From the NCBI RefSeq assembly GCF_040750475.1, contig NZ_JABJVY010000006.1, positions 143,337 through 207,336 of the forward strand: a stretch of DNA of 64,000 bases. The letters are read 5' to 3'. Below are positions 18,715 through 27,153 of the stretch, one piece after another. Source of the DNA: Amorphus sp040750475 (GTDB lineage Bacteria; Pseudomonadota; Alphaproteobacteria; Rhizobiales; Amorphaceae). Every line of letters begins with the position of its first letter. Positions within the stretch are counted from its first letter, which is position 1. A model generated the notes under the pieces. It was given only the letters and a program-made list of their open reading frames with translations, ran no database searches and was not told the origin of the DNA. The position numbers and the translations under genes were made by a program.

Positions 18715-19428
18715 GTGTCCGCTCAGGTGGCCGTCATTCCGGCAAACATCCCGGATCCGGGACACGATTGCCCGCTCTGCCCGCGTCTGGCGGACTTTCG
18801 GGCCGAAAACCGGGCGATGGCGCCGGAATGGTTCAACGCGCCGGTGCCAACCTTCGGCGATCCGGAGGCGCGGCTTCTGATCGTCGGGCTCGCGCCGGGC
18901 CTGAAGGGGGCCAACCGGACCGGCCGGCCGTTCACCGGTGACTATGCCGGCGACCTGCTTTACGCCACCCTCGACAAGTTCGGTTTTTCGACTGGCACCT
19001 ACCGGGCCGATCCGGATGACGGCCTGGCACTAACGGGGGCTGCCATCACCAACGCGGTGCGCTGCGTCCCGCCACAGAACAAGCCGCTGCCGATGGAAAT
19101 CCGCACCTGCCTGCCCTTCCTGTCGGCAACGATGGACGCGCATCCAAAGCTTGCCGCGATCCTGGCGCTCGGCAAGATCGCGCACGATGCCACCATCGTA
19201 GCCCTTGGCGACCGGCCCGCCCGGCACAAGTTCGCCCACGGCACGGTGCATCAATTGCCGGATGCCCCCCGCCTCTACGACAGCTACCACTGCTCCCGCT
19301 ACAACACGAACACCGGCCGGCTGACGGCGGAGATGTTTGAGAGCGTTTTTAAGCGCATCGTCGGGGATCTTGGAACCTCCGCCCTCACCAAAACCTCCGC
19401 TCATTCCCGCGAAAGCGGGAATCCATAG
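18715..19428 (+). CDS. Family 5 uracil-DNA glycosylase (UdgB type)
   Basis: A 237-residue Fe-S uracil-DNA glycosylase. The motif VGLAPGLKGANRTGRPFTGD (residues 60-80) is the family-5 active-site segment, where Ala-Pro replaces the Glu-Pro of family 4. Cys pairs in HDCPLCPRL and later NAVRCVPP/RTCLPF supply cluster ligands; the C-terminal motif SYHCSRYNTNTGRL is present. It excises uracil and other deaminated bases. The start is GTG at 18715, four bases after the NYN stop. The last nine or so residues (SRESGNP) and the stop codon come from a REP-like palindrome, so the original C-terminus has been altered. Confidence 0.9.
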   Translation: MSAQVAVIPANIPDPGHDCPLCPRLADFRAENRAMAPEWFNAPVPTFGDPEARLLIVGLAPGLKGANRTGRPFTGDYAGDLLYATLDKFGFSTGTYRADPDDGLALTGAAITNAVRCVPPQNKPLPMEIRTCLPFLSATMDAHPKLAAILALGKIAHDATIVALGDRPARHKFAHGTVHQLPDAPRLYDSYHCSRYNTNTGRLTAEMFESVFKRIVGDLGTSALTKTSAHSRESGNP

Positions 19429-19556
19429 TGAGTCGGTAGCGAGCCGAGGCAATCGAGTTCAGGGGTGGGCGTAAATGGTTGGAGATTTGGCCAAGCCGCG
19501 AACCAGACGCGTCATGGAACTGCCCTATGGATTCCCGCTTTCGCGGGAATGAGCGG
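19397..19556. repeat. REP-like palindrome pair (udg-livF intergenic)
   Basis: A second inverted pair of the element seen at 9525-9672: the hairpin ATTCCCGCGAAAGCGGGAAT at 19403-19422 and its reverse complement at 19531-19550. The conserved outer part (CCGCT on one side, CCATAG on the other) makes 32-bp arms at 19397-19428 and 19525-19556. The first arm runs through the 3' end of the udg gene and supplies its stop codon. Confidence 0.85.
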
Positions 19557-19598
19557 AACAAGTAGCCGAATTCGGGGATCGCCCGATCCGGCGAGTAG

Positions 19599-20306
19599 TT
19601 AAACCCCCAGATACGCCTCGCGAACGGCCGGGTCCTCAATAAGCGCCTTGCCGCTCCCCTCCTTGGCGATCGCGCCAGTCTCGATCACATAGCCCCGATC
19701 GGCGATCGAGAGCGCGGCGTACGCGTTCTGCTCCACAAGGAACACGGTGACGCCGGCTTTGCGCAGCGTCACGATCGCCTCCAAGATCTGATCCACCAGG
19801 ATCGGCGCCAGCCCCATCGAGGGCTCATCGAGCAGCAGCAAACGCGGCCGGCCCATCAGCGCGCGTCCGATCGCCAGCATCTGTTGCTGGCCACCCGAAA
19901 GCCCGCCCGCCGGGTTGCGCCGGCGTTCCGCCAAGATCGGGAACATCTCGAAAATTCGGCCCAAGTCGGACTGGACCGTATTGCGGCCTTCCTTGCTGCG
20001 ATAGGCGCCGAGCCGGAGATTGTCCTCCACCGAGAGCGGCGCGAAGATCTGCCGGCCTTCCGGCACCTGGGCGATGCCGAGCGAAATCCGTTTGTGGGCC
20101 GGCACCCGGGTGATGTCCGCGCCTTCGAATGCGACGCGACCGCCAGTGACCGGCTGCACCCCGGAAATGGCTCTGAGCAGCGTGGTCTTGCCCGCCCCGT
20201 TGCCGCCGACCAACGTTACGATCTCGCCGGCGCCCACCGAGACCGACACGCCGTGCAACGCCTCGATCCGGCCGTAGCCGGAAATCAGAGTTTCAACCTC
20301 GAGCAC
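19599..20306 (-). CDS. livF: Branched-chain-amino-acid-type ABC transporter ATPase LivF
   Basis: A 235-residue ATP-binding subunit. Walker A is GGNGAGKTT, the ABC signature is LSGGQQQML and Walker B LLLLDEPSMGLAP. The LivF-type C-terminus (LVEQNAYAALSIADRGYVIETG) is intact. A GTG at 20304-20306 with GGAGGAGG eight bases upstream is preferred to the ATG at 20327, and gives a 14-bp overlap with livG. It is last in the binding-protein-livH-livM-livG-livF run. Confidence 0.9.
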   Translation of the reverse strand: MLEVETLISGYGRIEALHGVSVSVGAGEIVTLVGGNGAGKTTLLRAISGVQPVTGGRVAFEGADITRVPAHKRISLGIAQVPEGRQIFAPLSVEDNLRLGAYRSKEGRNTVQSDLGRIFEMFPILAERRRNPAGGLSGGQQQMLAIGRALMGRPRLLLLDEPSMGLAPILVDQILEAIVTLRKAGVTVFLVEQNAYAALSIADRGYVIETGAIAKEGSGKALIEDPAVREAYLGV

Positions 20307-21081
20307 GGGCCGCCTCCTCCGCGCCATGGGTTCCGAGATAGGCCTTGATCACCTCCGGATTGGTGCGGATGGCCTCCGCCTCGCCTTCCGCAAGCGTTCG
20401 GCCGTAATCGAGCACATGGATGCGGTCGGAAATCCGCATGACCAGCTTCATGTCGTGCTCGACCAGCACCACGGTGACGCCGCTGTCGGCGATCTCCTTG
20501 ATCTGATGCTCGATCTCTTCCGTCTCGCGCGGATTGCAGCCGGCCGCCGGCTCGTCGAGCAGCAGGACCTTCGGTTCGGTGGCGAGCGCGCGGGCGATCT
20601 CCAACCGCTTCAGCGCGCCGTACGGTAGATTTGCCGCCAGATCGTCGGCCCGCCCCACAAGCCCGATGCGCTCCAGAAGGCGCAGCGCCTCCCGTCGGCT
20701 CTCCCGGTTCTGGCGCACGACCGACGGCAGCGACAGAAGATGCGGCACCACGCCCCGCGCCTCTCTCAAATGCCGGCCAACCATGACATTTTCCGCGACC
20801 GTCATGCGGAAGAAGATCTGCAGGTTCTGGAAGGTGCGCGACAGGCCGCGCGCCACCAGCCGGTTCGGCGCCAGCCCCGTCACGTCCTCGTCGAACAGCG
20901 CGACCCGGCCCACCTTCGGCAGATAGACCCCGGAAATCAAGTTGAACAGCGTGGTCTTGCCGGCGCCGTTCGGGCCGATGATAGAGAAGATCTGGCCTTC
21001 CTCGATCGTGAAGGAGACGGAATCGACCGCTTTCACGCCGCCGAAGTCGATGCCGATTTCGGATACTTGAAGCGCGGTCAT
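20293..21081 (-). CDS. livG: Branched-chain-amino-acid-type ABC transporter ATPase LivG
   Basis: A 262-residue ATP-binding subunit with Walker A GPNGAGKTT, Walker B VLLLDEPAAGCNP and the long LivG-type insertion between them. The signature helix appears as NLPYGALKRLEIARAL, with the usual LSYG replaced by LPYG as in many LivG proteins. The ATG overlaps the livM stop as ATGA. Paired with LivF it energises the importer. Confidence 0.93.
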   Translation of the reverse strand: MTALQVSEIGIDFGGVKAVDSVSFTIEEGQIFSIIGPNGAGKTTLFNLISGVYLPKVGRVALFDEDVTGLAPNRLVARGLSRTFQNLQIFFRMTVAENVMVGRHLREARGVVPHLLSLPSVVRQNRESRREALRLLERIGLVGRADDLAANLPYGALKRLEIARALATEPKVLLLDEPAAGCNPRETEEIEHQIKEIADSGVTVVLVEHDMKLVMRISDRIHVLDYGRTLAEGEAEAIRTNPEVIKAYLGTHGAEEAARARG

Positions 21082-22022
21082 TTCGCCCCCCTCGCAATGA
21101 GTGCGACGAGACTCGGCACGATGCCTTTGCGCAGGAAGATCATGAACACCATCAGGATGAAGCCGAGCGCGAGATGCTCATATTCCTGAAAGGCGGAGAG
21201 CGCCTGGGGCAGTGCGATCAGGATCGCCGCGCCAACGACCGAGCCGAAGATCGAGCCCATGCCGCCGAGCACCACCATCACCACGAACTCGATGGAGTGC
21301 ATGAAGCCCGCCACGTCGGGCGTTATGAAACCATTGAAAAGCGCCAGCATCCCGCCGGCAAGCGCGGTGTAGACGGCGGAGACGATGAAGGCGATCACCT
21401 TGTAGCGGGCGACGTCGATACCGGCGACGCGAGCGGCGACCTCGGAATCGTGCAAAGCCCTCAGCGCCCGGCCCGTCGGCGAGTTGACCAGATTGAGCGC
21501 CAGCCATGCGCCGAGCACCAACACCGCGCCCGAGATCCAATACCAGTTGTCGACGCCCTTGATCTTGACCCCGAACAGGACCGGACGAGCCACCGTCATG
21601 CCATCCGGCCCGCCGGTGAGGCCGGATTCATTGGAAAGCACCATCGCTACCAGAATGCCGAAACCGAGCGTGGCAACCGCCAGATAGTGGCCCTTCAGCT
21701 TCAGAATCGGTCGGCCAACGAGAAGCGCGATCACGGCGGCCGCGACCAGCCCGAGCACGAGCGCCAACAGCGGCGATATCCCGAACACGTTCGGAGCCAC
21801 GGCCGTAGCATAGGCTCCGATGCCAAAGAAGCCCGCATGGCCAAGGCTGACCTGCCCGGCAAAGCCCATGAGCAGGTTCAGCCCAATCGCGGCGAGCGCG
21901 GAGATCCACACAAGCGTGGCAACCCGAAGATAGAAGTTGGAGCCGAGCCCGAAGCCGCAGGCGAGCACGATCGCGGCGATCAGAGCCGGCACGGCCAGCG
22001 GATGAGAGAAGATGCGCGCCAT
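21078..22022 (-). CDS. livM: ABC transporter permease LivM
   Basis: A 314-residue permease with about eight to ten membrane segments. The hallmark GLNLLMGFAGQVSLGHAGFFGIGAY and the EAA-like loop VAARVAGIDVARYKVIAFIVSA identify LivM. It forms the transmembrane pore with LivH. It is 3 bp downstream of livH and overlaps livG, so all are one transcript. Confidence 0.93.
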   Translation of the reverse strand: MARIFSHPLAVPALIAAIVLACGFGLGSNFYLRVATLVWISALAAIGLNLLMGFAGQVSLGHAGFFGIGAYATAVAPNVFGISPLLALVLGLVAAAVIALLVGRPILKLKGHYLAVATLGFGILVAMVLSNESGLTGGPDGMTVARPVLFGVKIKGVDNWYWISGAVLVLGAWLALNLVNSPTGRALRALHDSEVAARVAGIDVARYKVIAFIVSAVYTALAGGMLALFNGFITPDVAGFMHSIEFVVMVVLGGMGSIFGSVVGAAILIALPQALSAFQEYEHLALGFILMVFMIFLRKGIVPSLVALIARGAK

Positions 22023-22025
22023 CGG

Positions 22026-22898
22026 TCAGACCCGCTCCACGCTGGCGCGGCCGAACAGGCCGGTGGGCATGAAGAACAGCACCGCCAGGATGGCGAGAAA
22101 GGCAATCGCATCCTTGTAGTCCGACGAGATATAGCCGGCGCCGAAGGCCTCCAGGAGGCCGATAAGCAATCCGCCGACGATCGCGCCGATCGGGCTGCCC
22201 ATGCCACCGACCATGGCGGCGGCGAACCCTTTGAGCGCCAGCAGCGTGCCGACATCGTAGCGCGTCAGCGTGATCGGCGTGACCAGGATGCCGGCGAGCG
22301 CGCCGATCGCGGCGGAGACGGCAAAGGACAAGCCCACGACATAACTGGTGTTGATGCCGACCAGCTTGGCGGCGAGCCGATTGGCGGCTGTCGCCAGGAT
22401 CGCCTTGCCGAGCAGGGTCTTGCTGAGAAAGACCCAGAGACACACCACGATCACCATACCGCCGCCGAGCACCCACAGGCTCTGGGGCAGGATCGCGGCG
22501 CCCCCGAAAATGATTGGGGTGTCGCCGGTAAAGGGGGGCAGCGTGTGGAACTGCTTGTCGAAGACGAAGCTCGCCGCGCTTCTAAGAAAAATGGAGGCGC
22601 CGATGGTGATGATGATCAGTGTGACGGCGTCCGCGCCGCGTGCCGGCTCGATTGCAAGCCGGTGCAGCAGCAAGCCGACGGCGATCGCGACCACGATCGC
22701 GGCGACCGCCGCGACGGGCAGCGGAACGCCGGCCGACGCGATGGCCACAGTCGCCATACCGCCGATCATGACGAACTCGCCCTGGGCGAAATTCACCACG
22801 TCGGAGGCGTTGTAGATCAGCGTGAAGCCGAGCGCGACGAGCGCATAGACCGCACCGACCGTCAGACCCGAAAACGCAAATTGCAGAAATTCAGCCAT
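22026..22898 (-). CDS. livH: ABC transporter permease LivH
   Basis: A 290-residue permease: LTVGAVYALVALGFTLIYNA at the N-terminus, NFAQGEFVMIGGM, then a central loop and VGGMGSPIGAIVGGLLIGLLE near the C-terminus are standard LivH features. First permease gene after a 257-bp gap that separates it from the binding-protein gene, a spacing that suggests independent tuning of the binding protein, which is usually made in excess. Confidence 0.93.
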   Translation of the reverse strand: MAEFLQFAFSGLTVGAVYALVALGFTLIYNASDVVNFAQGEFVMIGGMATVAIASAGVPLPVAAVAAIVVAIAVGLLLHRLAIEPARGADAVTLIIITIGASIFLRSAASFVFDKQFHTLPPFTGDTPIIFGGAAILPQSLWVLGGGMVIVVCLWVFLSKTLLGKAILATAANRLAAKLVGINTSYVVGLSFAVSAAIGALAGILVTPITLTRYDVGTLLALKGFAAAMVGGMGSPIGAIVGGLLIGLLEAFGAGYISSDYKDAIAFLAILAVLFFMPTGLFGRASVERV

Positions 22899-23106
22899 AG
22901 TATCCGCCCACGCCGCCGGGACGCGAGCGCGCCTTAAGCGGCCCGCCCGAACTGGCAGCGAGAGACTGCCCCTGGAGCGTTTCCTGGCGACATGGAAACC
23001 GGTTCGCCGTCCGGAAACGCGTTAAAACAATGAGTTGGAGCCGATCTGCTCGTCCGCGAAAAGCGGAACGGCTCTCGAATGCGTCGCAATCCAAACGAAG
23101 GAAGGA

Positions 23107-23136
23107 AGCGTCCGCCGCGTCGGGCCGGCGGACGCT
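23107..23136 (-). terminator. Hairpin terminator after the binding-protein gene
   Basis: Arms AGCGTCCGCCG (23107-23117) and CGGCGGACGCT (23126-23136) pair perfectly over 11 bp with an 8-nt loop, 20 bp downstream of the leftward binding-protein gene. A pyrimidine-rich stretch (CTTCCTTCGTTTGG) follows on that strand. It probably gives partial termination, leaving less transcript for livHMGF. Confidence 0.65.
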
Positions 23137-23155
23137 CGCTTTGGCCGAGCGAAGA

Positions 23156-24319
23156 TCAATTCTCGCCGACGATGACCCAGTCGCCGTCGCGGATCTCCAG
23201 CATCTTGAAAGCCGAGACGTCGAGGCCGAGGTGGTCGTCCGGGCTCATGTTGACCTCACCGCCGGTGCCGACGAAGCCGGAGGTCTCCTCGATCGCGTCG
23301 CGCACGGCGTTCGGATCGGTGGAGCCCGCCTTTTCGATGGCATCGACCAGGATCATCAGGCCGTCATAGGCATGACCGCCGAAGGTCGAGACAGGCTCGC
23401 CCGTGCCGTCCTCGTAGGCTGTCTTGTAACCGACCACGACCTCTTTCTGGGGATCGTCGTCCGGCAGCTTGTCGGCAACCAGCAGCGCGGCGGCCGGCAG
23501 GCGCACGCCCTCCGCCGCGTCTCCGGCGAGCTCGATGAAGCTCTTGGAGGCGACGCCATGGCTTTGGTAGAGCGGCACATCGATCCCGAGCTGGCGATAG
23601 TTCCGGGTGACGATCGCCGGGCCCTGGCCGAAGCCGGGATTGATCACCGCCTGGACGCCGTCGGTGTTCTTGATCTTGGTAAGCTGCGGCGTCATGTCGG
23701 CGTCGGAGGGGCCGTAAGTCTCGTCGGCAATCACCTCGATACCGTAGTCGCCGACCACGTCGAGGCACTGCTCGCGCATCGACTTTCCGAACCCGCCGGT
23801 GCCGGAGATCATGCCGATCTTGGTGTAGCCGTTGGCCTTCATGTCCTCGAAGACCTTCTGGCAAGCCATCCTGTCGGTGTGCGGCGTCTTGAAGACAAAT
23901 TTCTTGACAGGGTCGGTGATGACCACGGCGCCACCGAGCGAAATGAACGGGATCTCGGCGTCCTCCACCAGCGGCACCATCGCCATGGTGGTTCCTGTGG
24001 TCGCACCGCCGACGATCGCGGTGACCTCGTCGTCCTCGATCAGACGAGTGGCGAAGGTGCGCGCCTTGTTCGGGTCGCCGCCGGAATCGTAGATCACGAG
24101 TTCCAACGGGCGACCGAGCACGCCGCCCTCTTCGTTGACCTTGTCGACATACATCTCCAGCGTCTTCTTCTCCGGATCTCCCAGGAAGGACGCAGGTCCG
24201 GTCACGGCCAGCACCGACCCGATCTTGATCGGCTCTTCGGCGGCTGCCGCCGTCAAACCGATCGCAAGTGCGGCCACCGAGGCAGCCGCCACACGCGTCA
24301 CGCGACGAAGCGTTCTCAT
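23156..24319 (-). CDS. ABC transporter substrate-binding protein (Liv/HAAT type)
   Basis: A 387-residue periplasmic binding protein. From the ATG at 24317-24319, with GGGAGGA upstream, the N-terminus is a signal peptide: basic MRTLRRVTR, then a hydrophobic Ala/Val/Leu core, then AAAAEE as the likely cleavage zone. The mature part starts PIKIGSVLAVTGPASFLGDP, typical of Leu/Ile/Val-type receptors. Genes on either side are for phenylacetate degradation, so the ligand may be an aromatic acid or an aromatic amino acid and not a branched-chain amino acid; this is inferred from context only. Confidence 0.9.
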   Translation of the reverse strand: MRTLRRVTRVAAASVAALAIGLTAAAAEEPIKIGSVLAVTGPASFLGDPEKKTLEMYVDKVNEEGGVLGRPLELVIYDSGGDPNKARTFATRLIEDDEVTAIVGGATTGTTMAMVPLVEDAEIPFISLGGAVVITDPVKKFVFKTPHTDRMACQKVFEDMKANGYTKIGMISGTGGFGKSMREQCLDVVGDYGIEVIADETYGPSDADMTPQLTKIKNTDGVQAVINPGFGQGPAIVTRNYRQLGIDVPLYQSHGVASKSFIELAGDAAEGVRLPAAALLVADKLPDDDPQKEVVVGYKTAYEDGTGEPVSTFGGHAYDGLMILVDAIEKAGSTDPNAVRDAIEETSGFVGTGGEVNMSPDDHLGLDVSAFKMLEIRDGDWVIVGEN

Positions 24320-24464
24320 TCGATTTCCTCCCATGTTTGTCGTCCTGAAGCGGATCGGGATCAGCTTTCTGCCCTCGCTCCGCTCGAACCTCTTATTGCC
24401 GCAGGATGCGGGTTCCGGCCCTGGGTCCTCTTTGCCCGCGGCCGTTGATCTTGCTATCGTGACC

Positions 24465-26132
24465 TCAGGCCGCCTGCCGGCGCACAGTGGCGACCCGGAA
24501 CCGGTTGGCGACGAACGCCGCATCGGTTAGGCAGGCCGTGCCCGCCGGGTTTGCGCCAGAGACATGATAGTCGGAGAAGGCCGCCGACTGATTGACCAGG
24601 ATCTGTCCAGTCAGATTGACCGAGAGCGGCGCGCCGGCATCGGCAAAGGCCGCTTCGGCCGCTTCCAGCTCGCCGGTATCGGTGGAATAGATCGAGGCAG
24701 TGATCGCGCCCTTGGTCTTGGCGGCGCCGGCTGCCCGCTGAATGGCATCGTCTGCGCCATCGGTGGCAATCACGAACGCGATCGGACCGAACCGCTCCTC
24801 CAAATAGGCCGCCTCGTCCGCCGCATCGAGCTGGACCAGCAGCGGCGTGGCCGTCCGCGCCCCTTCGGGCACCGAGCCACCCGTTACCGGCGCGGAGTCG
24901 TGCACCACCTTGCCGAGCGCGCGCGCCGCTTCGATGCGGGCGAGCGTGTCGGGATTTTGGACCGCGCCCAGAATACCCATCGCCCGGTCGGGATCGCCAA
25001 GCAGCTTGTCCAGCGCGGCCGCGATGCCGGCCGCGACCTCGTCGACGCTCTTGTGGCCATCATCTGTCTGGATGCCTTCGCGGGGCACGAAGATGTTCTG
25101 CGGCGCCGTGCACATCTGGCCGCAATAGAGCGACAGCGAAAACGCGATGTTGCCGCACATGCCCTTGAAGGAGTCCGTGGAGAGCGCCACCACCGAGTTG
25201 ACACCCGCCTCCTCGGTGAAGACCTGCTTGCCGTCCGAATTGGTCCGGATCCATTCGCCGAAGGCGCGCGAGCCGGTGAAATCAATGATCGCGATGTCGG
25301 GATGGGTCACGAGCGCCTGGGTAATCGGCGCGTCGGGCTCGTCCGCAGCGAGCGTCGCCACATTCGGGTCGAAGCCTTGCTCGGCAAGGACTTGGCGGGT
25401 GATCTTCACTGTCAGCGCGAGCGGCAGGATCGCCATCGGATGCGGTTTCACCACGACCGAATTGCCGGTGGCGAGATCGGCGAAATAGGCCGAATAGGAG
25501 TTCCAGTTCGGGAAGGTCGCGCAGCCGATCACCAGCGCCACGCCACGTGGGACGATCTTGAAGGTCTTGTCCAGCACGGCCGGCGGGTTCTTGCCCTGAG
25601 GCTTCTCCCAACGCGCCGCACCGGGCACACGCCGCATCTCGTCATAGGCGTAGGCCAGGGCTTCCAACCCGCGATCCTGGGCGTGCGGTCCGCCAGCCTG
25701 AAAGGCCATCATGAAGGATTGGCCGGAGGTGTGCATGACGGCATTCGCCATCAGGAAGGACTGCTTGTTGATCCGGTCCAGGATCTCCATGCAGATCCCC
25801 ACCCGGGTCTCCACGGAAGCCGCGCCCCAGGCTTTGCCGGCCGCCTTCGCCGCGGCAACCAGGGCGGAGGGGTCGACAGCCGGATAGGTCGTGCCGAGCG
25901 CGAAGCCGTAAGGGCTCTCTTCCTTGCCGACCCGGCCGCCAGTGGTCGGCTGATCCAGATCGAACGGGGCGTTCAGGAGCGCCTGGAAAGCAGCTTCCCC
26001 ATCGGCCTTCGCGCTTTCGCCATAGATCTTGCCGGACGGCATCTCCGGATAGGGCGTCCAATAGCCTCGGCTGTGCGCCGCTTCCACGGCACGCTCGAGG
26101 GTCTCGCGATGGCGATCGAACAACTCCGACAT
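24465..26132 (-). CDS. paaN: Phenylacetic acid degradation protein PaaN (aldehyde dehydrogenase fold)
   Basis: A 555-residue ALDH-superfamily protein matching PaaN. The catalytic cysteine lies in LSLYCGQMCTAPQNIFV and the glutamate in FTEEAGVN. The N-terminal HSRGYWTPYPEMPSGKIYGE is typical of the PaaN group. It lacks the MaoC-type hydratase domain of the bifunctional ring-opening enzyme PaaZ, so the hydratase step would need another protein. The ATG at 26130-26132, preceded by GGGAGAGAG, is chosen over an upstream frame extension. Divergent from paaG, with a palindrome in between. Confidence 0.88.
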   Translation of the reverse strand: MSELFDRHRETLERAVEAAHSRGYWTPYPEMPSGKIYGESAKADGEAAFQALLNAPFDLDQPTTGGRVGKEESPYGFALGTTYPAVDPSALVAAAKAAGKAWGAASVETRVGICMEILDRINKQSFLMANAVMHTSGQSFMMAFQAGGPHAQDRGLEALAYAYDEMRRVPGAARWEKPQGKNPPAVLDKTFKIVPRGVALVIGCATFPNWNSYSAYFADLATGNSVVVKPHPMAILPLALTVKITRQVLAEQGFDPNVATLAADEPDAPITQALVTHPDIAIIDFTGSRAFGEWIRTNSDGKQVFTEEAGVNSVVALSTDSFKGMCGNIAFSLSLYCGQMCTAPQNIFVPREGIQTDDGHKSVDEVAAGIAAALDKLLGDPDRAMGILGAVQNPDTLARIEAARALGKVVHDSAPVTGGSVPEGARTATPLLVQLDAADEAAYLEERFGPIAFVIATDGADDAIQRAAGAAKTKGAITASIYSTDTGELEAAEAAFADAGAPLSVNLTGQILVNQSAAFSDYHVSGANPAGTACLTDAAFVANRFRVATVRRQAA

Positions 26133-26233
26133 GTCTCTCTCCCATGCGCCGCCGGCTTCCAACTCCGGCGATCGGCCGCCTGTCCGCAACGACACCGATC
26201 GCGTTGACAGCCCGGCTTTTGAGCCATACTAAT

Positions 26234-26255
26234 TGATTAACCGTCCGGTCAGTCA
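26234..26255. promoter_or_regulatory. Operator-like palindrome between paaN and paaG
   Basis: A 22-bp imperfect dyad of the form TGA-N3-ACCG-TC-CGGT-N3-TCA sits in the 212-bp divergent gap. The core ACCG/CGGT inverted repeat is typical of sites bound by TetR-family regulators, and a TetR gene ends the rightward operon. Assignment as its operator is inference. Confidence 0.5.
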
Positions 26256-26344
26256 AGTACTGATTTTCGGACGAGAAGCGGCACGGGCCGCCGGCGTGCT
26301 ATGCCGGTCGCTCCGATGATCGCCATTGATTTGGGAGACACGCC

Positions 26345-27142
26345 ATGGACGAGACCCCGGTCCTCACCGAGGTTCGCGAGGGATATCGGCTGATTACGCT
26401 CAATCGGCCGGACAAGCTGAATTCCTTCAACGAAGCGATGCATGTCGCGCTGGCCGAAGCGCTGGCGGAGGCGGAAGCCGACCTCGCCTGCCGCGCGCTT
26501 GTGCTCACCGGTGCCGGTCGCGGCTTCTGCGCCGGCCAGGATCTGTCCGACCGGGTCCGTCCGGAAGGGAGCGAGGCCCCGGATCTCGGCCGCACCATCG
26601 AGACTTTCTACAATCCGCTGATCCGCAGGCTGCGCGGCCTGCCCTTTCCGACGCTCGCCGCAGTCAACGGCACCGCCGCCGGCGCCGGCGCCAACATCGC
26701 GCTCAATTGCGACATCGTGCTTGCGGCTAGATCGGCGAAATTCATCCAGGCCTTCGCCAAGATCGGGTTGATCCCGGATTCCGGCGGCACCTGGGTGCTG
26801 CCGCGCCTGATCGGCATGGCCCGGGCCCGCGCGCTGTGTCTGACCGCGACGCCAGTCGATGCCGACACCGCCGCCGACTGGGGCATGATCTGGCAGGCCG
26901 TCGACGACGACGCACTGATGGGAGAGGCCACCGCGATGGCGGAGAGCTTCGCCAATGCGCCGACCGACGGCCTCGCCCTCCAGAAGCGTCTGCTCAACGC
27001 CTCTGAGACCAACGATCTCGACACCCAGCTCGATCTGGAGCGCGACACCCAGCGCGAGGCCGGTCGCCATCCGGACTACGCCGAGGGCGTCCGCGCCTTC
27101 ATGGAAAAGCGCACTCCGGCCTTCTCCGGCCGCAAGGGGTGA
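26345..27142 (+). CDS. paaG: Ring 1,2-epoxyphenylacetyl-CoA isomerase (enoyl-CoA hydratase family)
   Basis: A 265-residue crotonase-fold protein. The CoA/oxyanion segments GRGFCAGQDLSDR and NGTAAGAGANIALNCDI are present. The stretch QAFAKIGLIPDSGGTWVLPRLIG is characteristic of PaaG, with the catalytic Asp in IPDSGG. PaaG converts the ring epoxide of phenylacetyl-CoA to the oxepin. GGGAGA lies upstream of the ATG. It is first in the rightward operon paaG-paaI-paaK-tetR. Confidence 0.9.
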   Translation: MDETPVLTEVREGYRLITLNRPDKLNSFNEAMHVALAEALAEAEADLACRALVLTGAGRGFCAGQDLSDRVRPEGSEAPDLGRTIETFYNPLIRRLRGLPFPTLAAVNGTAAGAGANIALNCDIVLAARSAKFIQAFAKIGLIPDSGGTWVLPRLIGMARARALCLTATPVDADTAADWGMIWQAVDDDALMGEATAMAESFANAPTDGLALQKRLLNASETNDLDTQLDLERDTQREAGRHPDYAEGVRAFMEKRTPAFSGRKG

Positions 27143-27153
27143 GGACGGCGGCG

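Noticed and set aside
21174..22937. 587-codon open frame on the plus strand
   Set aside because: Antisense to livM and livH; Arg/His/Asp-rich shadow of hydrophobic codons.
23030..24448. 472-codon open frame on the plus strand
   Set aside because: Antisense shadow of the binding-protein gene, which has a signal peptide and ribosome site.
24564..26207. 547-codon open frame on the plus strand
   Set aside because: Antisense to paaN; no domain visible.
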